Source: Adiantum capillus-veneris (lineage: Eukaryota > Streptophyta > Polypodiopsida > Polypodiales > Pteridaceae). Taken from it: 64,000 nt of DNA. The notes under the pieces were generated by a model. The model did not search any database. It saw nothing but the letters and a program-made list of their open reading frames with translations, and was not told where the DNA came from. Made by a program: the position numbers and the translations under genes. Shown in pieces: positions 59,461 through 64,000 of this stretch (positions are counted from its first letter, which is position 1; every line of letters begins with the position of its first letter). The stretch lies in contig CM043948.1 of the NCBI GenBank assembly GCA_014529385.2, forward strand, positions 83,632,260 to 83,696,259, read 5' to 3'.

Positions 59461-60760
59461 TTAACACTAGTTTGGTACCAAAACAGACACTTTAAGTGTC
59501 CTTTTTTAACAATTTTAAATTAAATGCTACTTGCAGTAGACAGTTTATTTAAGAAAACCCTCTTGATATGCTTAAATATGTTAGCTAGAGGATCTTTTAA
59601 AAATAAAACTTTGCATTTTAGAATCTATCATGATCAAGAACTATATTCATTAAGTTAACCCTCGTAAGAGTGTGATTGATGCTTTGAAGAAATCGCCTTT
59701 ATAAGCTCAAGAAAAAATGAAGCGACCTTGTAGAAAATTTTAGGTGACTCTTCCACAATTTTTCTATAGATAATTGAAAGTTTCATGTGCAAAAAATTGA
59801 CTTTGGAGTACATAAAATAATGGAAAGTTCCATGTGTTTTATATGGTCATTTCAAGCATATCGTTGTATACAAAGAAAAATATGTTTCTGATGCATTTGT
59901 GAGTTTTAGAAAGTGATACATTGCTTGCCCTTTCCATTGAGCATTCAAGGTGGCAAGTAGAAGGGCTTTGGTATGCAACAATTATTGGATCATTTTAAAT
60001 ATTCAAAACTGCATAAGAGAAAACTTTCTTGAGATATAAGCATTCAAAACCTCAAATAATATCAAACTTTCCATGTAGATCAACTAAATGTGGTACATAC
60101 ACAATTGGGGTGCCTAAAACCTTGGTTTCAACGTTATTATGGAGAACTCAAGATTTTCAAGAGTTTTTGGATGATAAAAATTTCAAGATAGAGTTCAAGC
60201 AACGAGATTTAATTAAGTTAGGGAACCCAAAAAATACGTACTTTCTTGGTTTAAACATATAAAGTCATTTGTAGAAGTCAAATTGCACTAGAATAGTACC
60301 AATTTCATGAGGGGACCTTTGGAAGACCAAAATTATGCTCTTATTCAGCACCAGCTCAAGTATGAAATTATGTCTATAGCTTGCAAGTGACTTGACAACT
60401 TATATTTGAAGTGCATTCCATTGTTTTGTAACACTAAGTGCTAAACACTTGGATTTTATAAACATAAAAAAGGCTATCTCTACAAAAAGATATAATAATT
60501 TTATGGATTTTTTGGCAAAACAACTTGAAATTTTACTAAAGTTTATATCTTGGAACTTACCAGAATTCTCTCCATACAGATTGTATTTTGATTTGGAGAA
60601 AAATCCAATGTTTTCTTTCCCTCATAACCAATCTATGGTAGAAGCAAGGCGTAAAAAACTTCTTTCTAGCTTGACAAATAAACTATCAAAACTTGGTAGA
60701 AAAATAGGACACTTTAGTGTCTCAGGACACTTAAGTGTCCAATTACAGAACTAGTGTTAA
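59461..60760. mobile_element. TTAA-flanked element with CACTAG inverted ends
   Basis: TTAA (59461-59464) precedes CACTAGTT, and CTAGTG (to 60756) precedes TTAA (60757-60760). The inverted ends continue with GACACTTTAAGTGTC (59486-59500) at the left and GGACACTTAAGTGTCC (60725-60740) plus a further imperfect copy at the right. About 1.3 kb. Plus-strand frames at 60029-60262 and 60449-60754 are present, but I see no transposase motif. TTAA duplications suit piggyBac-like elements. A TA duplication (Tc1/mariner-like) is the alternative reading. The CACTA start alone does not fit the three-base duplication of the CACTA superfamily. Confidence 0.68.
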
Positions 60761-60792
60761 GAAGTGAATCACAGGTCCTCTCAAGTACTACC

Positions 60793-60796
<4 letters not shown>

Positions 60797-60840
<44 letters not shown>

Positions 60841-60850
60841 GAGAGAGAGA
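60797..60850. repeat. GA microsatellite
   Basis: GA run with one GATA interruption, just outside the TTAA-flanked element. Confidence 0.92.
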
Positions 60851-61155
60851 TCCCTTGGTACAATCATGAGACCACTAGCAAACCCAAGATTATATGGGAA
60901 AGTTCAAGAAGTTCAACCCCCAATGCTTTGGCAACAAAATCTACCATGGAAAGGCACCTAACCATGAAGAAGGAGCCTATTGGTCCAGTGCCAAGGTGAC
61001 ACTCTAGCCACTAAGGCTTCTACTAATTTTGATATAAAACTTATCTTTATTATTTTTATTAATTCATAGAGAGAGAGATTGAGAGAGAGTAAAAGAAAAG
61101 AAGGAGAACTAGAGGTTTTCATGTCATAGAAACAATCCCAAGAGAATCTCTCTGA

Positions 61156-61157
<2 letters not shown>

Positions 61158-61204
<47 letters not shown>
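61158..61204. repeat. GA microsatellite
   Basis: About 23 GA units. Further short GA runs lie at 61070-61090. Confidence 0.92.
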
Positions 61205-61208
<4 letters not shown>

Positions 61209-61975
61209 AGGATAGAGACACTTAGGCAACATTATCAATGCCTATTAGAGAGAAGAGAGAGATCATAGGGAAGCAACAATTTGAGGCAATCAAACCAAAA
61301 GAGACATACTGGACACATGTAGAGCTGGGGTTGGTGAGTGGGAGGCTCACTATTTGGGAGGGATCACGCTTATGTAGAGATCTCCTTTTGCACGAAAAGT
61401 GAAGGAAAAAAAATAATCTTATCTTTTACCTTCTTTATAGGCAAAATAAAGAAGTGATCTTATAGTAGTGGTGTTTTGGATAGATGCACAAAGATCTATG
61501 TGGCAAGTCTGAAATCCTTCACAAGAGAGCAATGATCATCGAAAGCTAGGGGAGATTAGTGGGCAATAACATGATTGAATCGTTTTGAGAGGACCTTGCT
61601 TTGTACAATCTAGCATTTAAACATAGAATATAATTGGTATCCGATGAAGTTGTTCTCCAAGGGTTTGTTATGATAAATAGACAAAGATTTGAGTGGTTGG
61701 GATACAGATCTATAGGAATGGATGTGGAGGATAGCAAGTATGATGTGCATCCATGGAAAGAGTGGTGGAATTCAAGTAATCCCAAAAAGACCTTGCTTTT
61801 GGAGTGTTTGACAAGACAAGTTTAAACATAATTAGCATGTTTAGTTGTTTTGATGCTAAAGTTGGCGATACACTTTAGACAAATATCTATGAGTAGCAAG
61901 GCTAGAAACATACACAAATGGGTGGAGAGAGCGGGTAGCAACGACAACCATGGGTGACCATGAGCAAACAAATTC
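61205..61975. other. Unassigned spacer
   Basis: Short frames only, without motifs. Nothing firm. Confidence 0.35.
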
Positions 61976-61979
61976 ATAA

Positions 61980-62310
61980 TGAGATGGGTTAATCAGAAGC
62001 TCTTCAATGAAAACATTGTTCTTGAAAATACTTTGGTTGACATGTATATCAAATGCACAGCAATGTGTTCTATCCAAGTCTGAAAGCTATGGACTACTGT
62101 CATTGTATATAATTGGAATGCCTTGCTCAAGACCTTTATTACTATGCTCCATGCATGTAGTCATTCAAGTCTTATTGCTAAGAGAAAAATGTGCTTTGAA
62201 ATGTGAGGGAAAAATGCCATTCCATCAAACACACTACACGATTCACCTTTTCGTGGTCCCATATGTTGTCACTTGGAATATACTTTTTGCACGCAACTCA
62301 ATTACATGAA
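61980..62310 (+). pseudogene. PPR-like (pentatricopeptide) pseudogene fragment
   Basis: Plus-strand reading shows ENIVLENTLVDMYIKC, then after a stop TFITMLHACSHSSLI, and in another frame VVTWNILFARNSIT. These recall the NxLVDMYxKCG, TFxxxLxACSHxG and VVSWNxLI blocks of plant PLS-type PPR proteins, which bind organelle RNA. The blocks are out of frame and shortened, so it is not functional. Upstream and downstream repeats were not found. Confidence 0.6.
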
Positions 62311-62852
62311 CAACGCAAAGAAGCTATGGGGTGCTAATATAGGATATGAAATGAGGTTCTCTCTCTAGATGCAATAACCTCTACTTGCATCTTGAAGGCA
62401 TTTGGCATTATGTCAAAGTTGACATGGGTAAAGACACACCCAAGATGAGATTGATGCAATGACCTCTCACTAGATCCCAATTCTAGCACAATTTGTAGGG
62501 GTTGTGAATGCATTGTGTTGTATGTATCTAGGGGTATCAAGCATTGTACATTTTGAAACAAGTAGATTGTGGGGGGGGGGGGCGGGCTGCATGTATTTAA
62601 AGTGAGAGTTGTCTTCATTCAAGTCTATTTTATGCAAGTGAATCTTGGTTTAGATTTCATTACTCTCTGGATTATCTCGAACAACCCAACATGATTGCTT
62701 GATATAATAATACGTCATTATACCTACGTGAGGTCCATATGGCTCTAGAAGTTATATTAGTTGTATCAAACACTTCAACATGATTCTGATGCTCTACTAT
62801 AGAGCTCCCACGTTCTAAAACCTATATATATCATATATTCTCTCCCCCCCTT

Positions 62853-62854
<2 letters not shown>
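62311..62854. other. Unassigned spacer
   Basis: Holds a run of about 12-13 G near 62570. No gene seen. Confidence 0.4.
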
Positions 62855-62883
<29 letters not shown>

Positions 62884-62940
62884 CACAAAAGGTCATATTA
62901 ATGTCTTTTAGAGGCTAACATGACCCATGCAATACAAACG

Positions 62941-62973
<33 letters not shown>

Positions 62974-63125
62974 TGGTGATGGATGACAAGGGAGACATAG
63001 AGAGAATGTGATGTGTTGTGGGAAGATGTATAAAGATAAACACACATGCACGCACACACACACATGTAAATACATATACACACGCACAAGTATATACATA
63101 TATGTATACATATACACTTAGGTAC
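62855..63125. repeat. Microsatellite cluster: CA, GA, and CA/TA-rich tract
   Basis: CA run at about 62855-62882, GA run at 62940-62967, and an irregular ACAC/ATAC tract at about 63040-63125. The ATAC tract gives Tyr/Cys/Val/Ile-rich false frames on the minus strand. Confidence 0.9.
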
Positions 63126-63324
63126 GTACACACATATAAACATACTTACATGCATACATAGATGCATAGAAACATTTAAAAACGAGAATATAAAAAGAGA
63201 GAGATATAATGTGAGTGTTTATATGTGTGCTTACGAGTGAGCTTGAAAAATTGTATAAGATTAACCATTGAAACCATTGGTAAGAGCGAGCGAGACCCAT
63301 CGTAGGCGGCTCGTGTGAGCTCGT

Positions 63325-63325
63325 A

Positions 63326-63417
<92 letters not shown>
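63325..63417. repeat. Compound microsatellite (GT)n(AT)n(AG)n
   Basis: Same order of motifs as at 53331-53413 (GT, then AT, then GA), with unrelated flanks. Confidence 0.95.
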
Positions 63418-63421
<4 letters not shown>

Positions 63422-63567
63422 ATTGGCATCTTCGACAGACAAATATGACCTATGGAACCAAAATAAACATATCATGTGGATGTGTGGAGTTGATAGGTGC
63501 CTCTCGATCCTCAAGAATTGTGGAAATGAGCGTCGCAATAGAGTCTACGTTGTGGTTGAGAGAGGAA

Positions 63568-63570
<3 letters not shown>

Positions 63571-63601
<31 letters not shown>

Positions 63602-63640
63602 GGGGTGGGGGGGGGGGGAGAAAGAGAGAGAGAGAGACTC
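63571..63640. repeat. (GT)n, G-run and GA microsatellites
   Basis: A GT run (63571-63598) is followed by a G-rich tract with 11 G, then a short GA run. Confidence 0.9.
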
Positions 63641-64000
63641 TTAGGCCATATTCAGATATCAATAGTAATATGCGGTACATCCATGTATCTCCAAAGCATG
63701 TGCAATTGAGCATCCAGTACCAGAAATGGGTGGGACTACAACACTTGAACTTCCAGCATCCAGCCTTGCTATGATCTTCCCTCCACACCTGCCTCTTCTT
63801 TCTAACCCATGCTGTTCCATCTTCATATACCCATACAATCATTGAAGATTGTCGCAAGGCACCCGCATTCATTTTTGCTAAAGTGTTGCATGCAGCAAGC
63901 AACCTAATGAGCAGCCATATTTTCACCATTATCCGGAACTACATTTTCACCATTATTGAACGGAATTCCATGAAGTTAATAAGGTTTCAAGTTGTCCATT
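63641..64000. other. Unassigned right end
   Basis: A minus-strand frame (63929-63450) is open through the repeats, but its N-terminal part shows no known motif. I see nothing firm. Confidence 0.35.

Noticed and set aside
59465-60756. CACTA (EnSpm) superfamily assignment
   Set aside because: The ends begin CACTA, but the flanks do not show the required identical three-base duplication (TAA against TTA). TTAA or TA fits better.
62898-63167. Minus-strand Tyr/Cys/Val/Ile-rich frames
   Set aside because: Translation of an irregular CA/TA repeat. No hydrophobic-segment pattern beyond the repeat itself.

Overview
This window looks like intergenic DNA from a large, repeat-rich land-plant nuclear genome. 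The evidence is the mix of Ty3/Gypsy families: a chromodomain element primed by initiator-Met tRNA, a Tat-like element with two RNase H domains, and Athila-like elements primed by tRNA-Asp. There are also LINE remains, a decayed PPR-like fragment and long CT/CA microsatellites. A fern, lycophyte or gymnosperm would fit, but the sequence does not decide. I found no intact host gene, no rRNA or tRNA gene, and no CRISPR array. All large coding regions are minus-strand retrotransposon genes carrying stops or frameshifts.

Left part (1-25959). The 5' end of a chromovirus (A1) runs off the left edge. Next comes a three-level nest. Element B (1941-25954, target duplication CTTAC) is a non-autonomous-looking LTR element with an unfamiliar coiled-coil protein. 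It is split by chromovirus A2 (8104-25147, target duplication CATAG). A2's pol is in turn split by the Tat-like element C (11276-19894).

Middle part (26784-50128). Two related Athila-like elements lie here. D (26931-35725, target duplication AATCA) has lost RT, RNase H and most of integrase. E (about 37302-50128) keeps those domains but has lost its 3' LTR. E carries a second retropepsin-like domain after integrase, in frame behind one TGA, and a further C-terminal extension that D also has. E abuts LINE remains in which a zinc-binding reverse-transcriptase domain is readable.

Right part (about 51.4-64 kb). This is mostly simple repeats: CT/GA, CA/GT, AT, and G or C homopolymers of 20 or more. 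It also has several short tandem duplications, a MITE-like foldback at 54647-54924, a TTAA-flanked element with CACTAG inverted ends at 59461-60760, and a PPR-like pseudogene near 62 kb.

The features do not form a pathway. They record successive insertions followed by decay through C-to-T stops, microhomology deletions and short tandem duplications.
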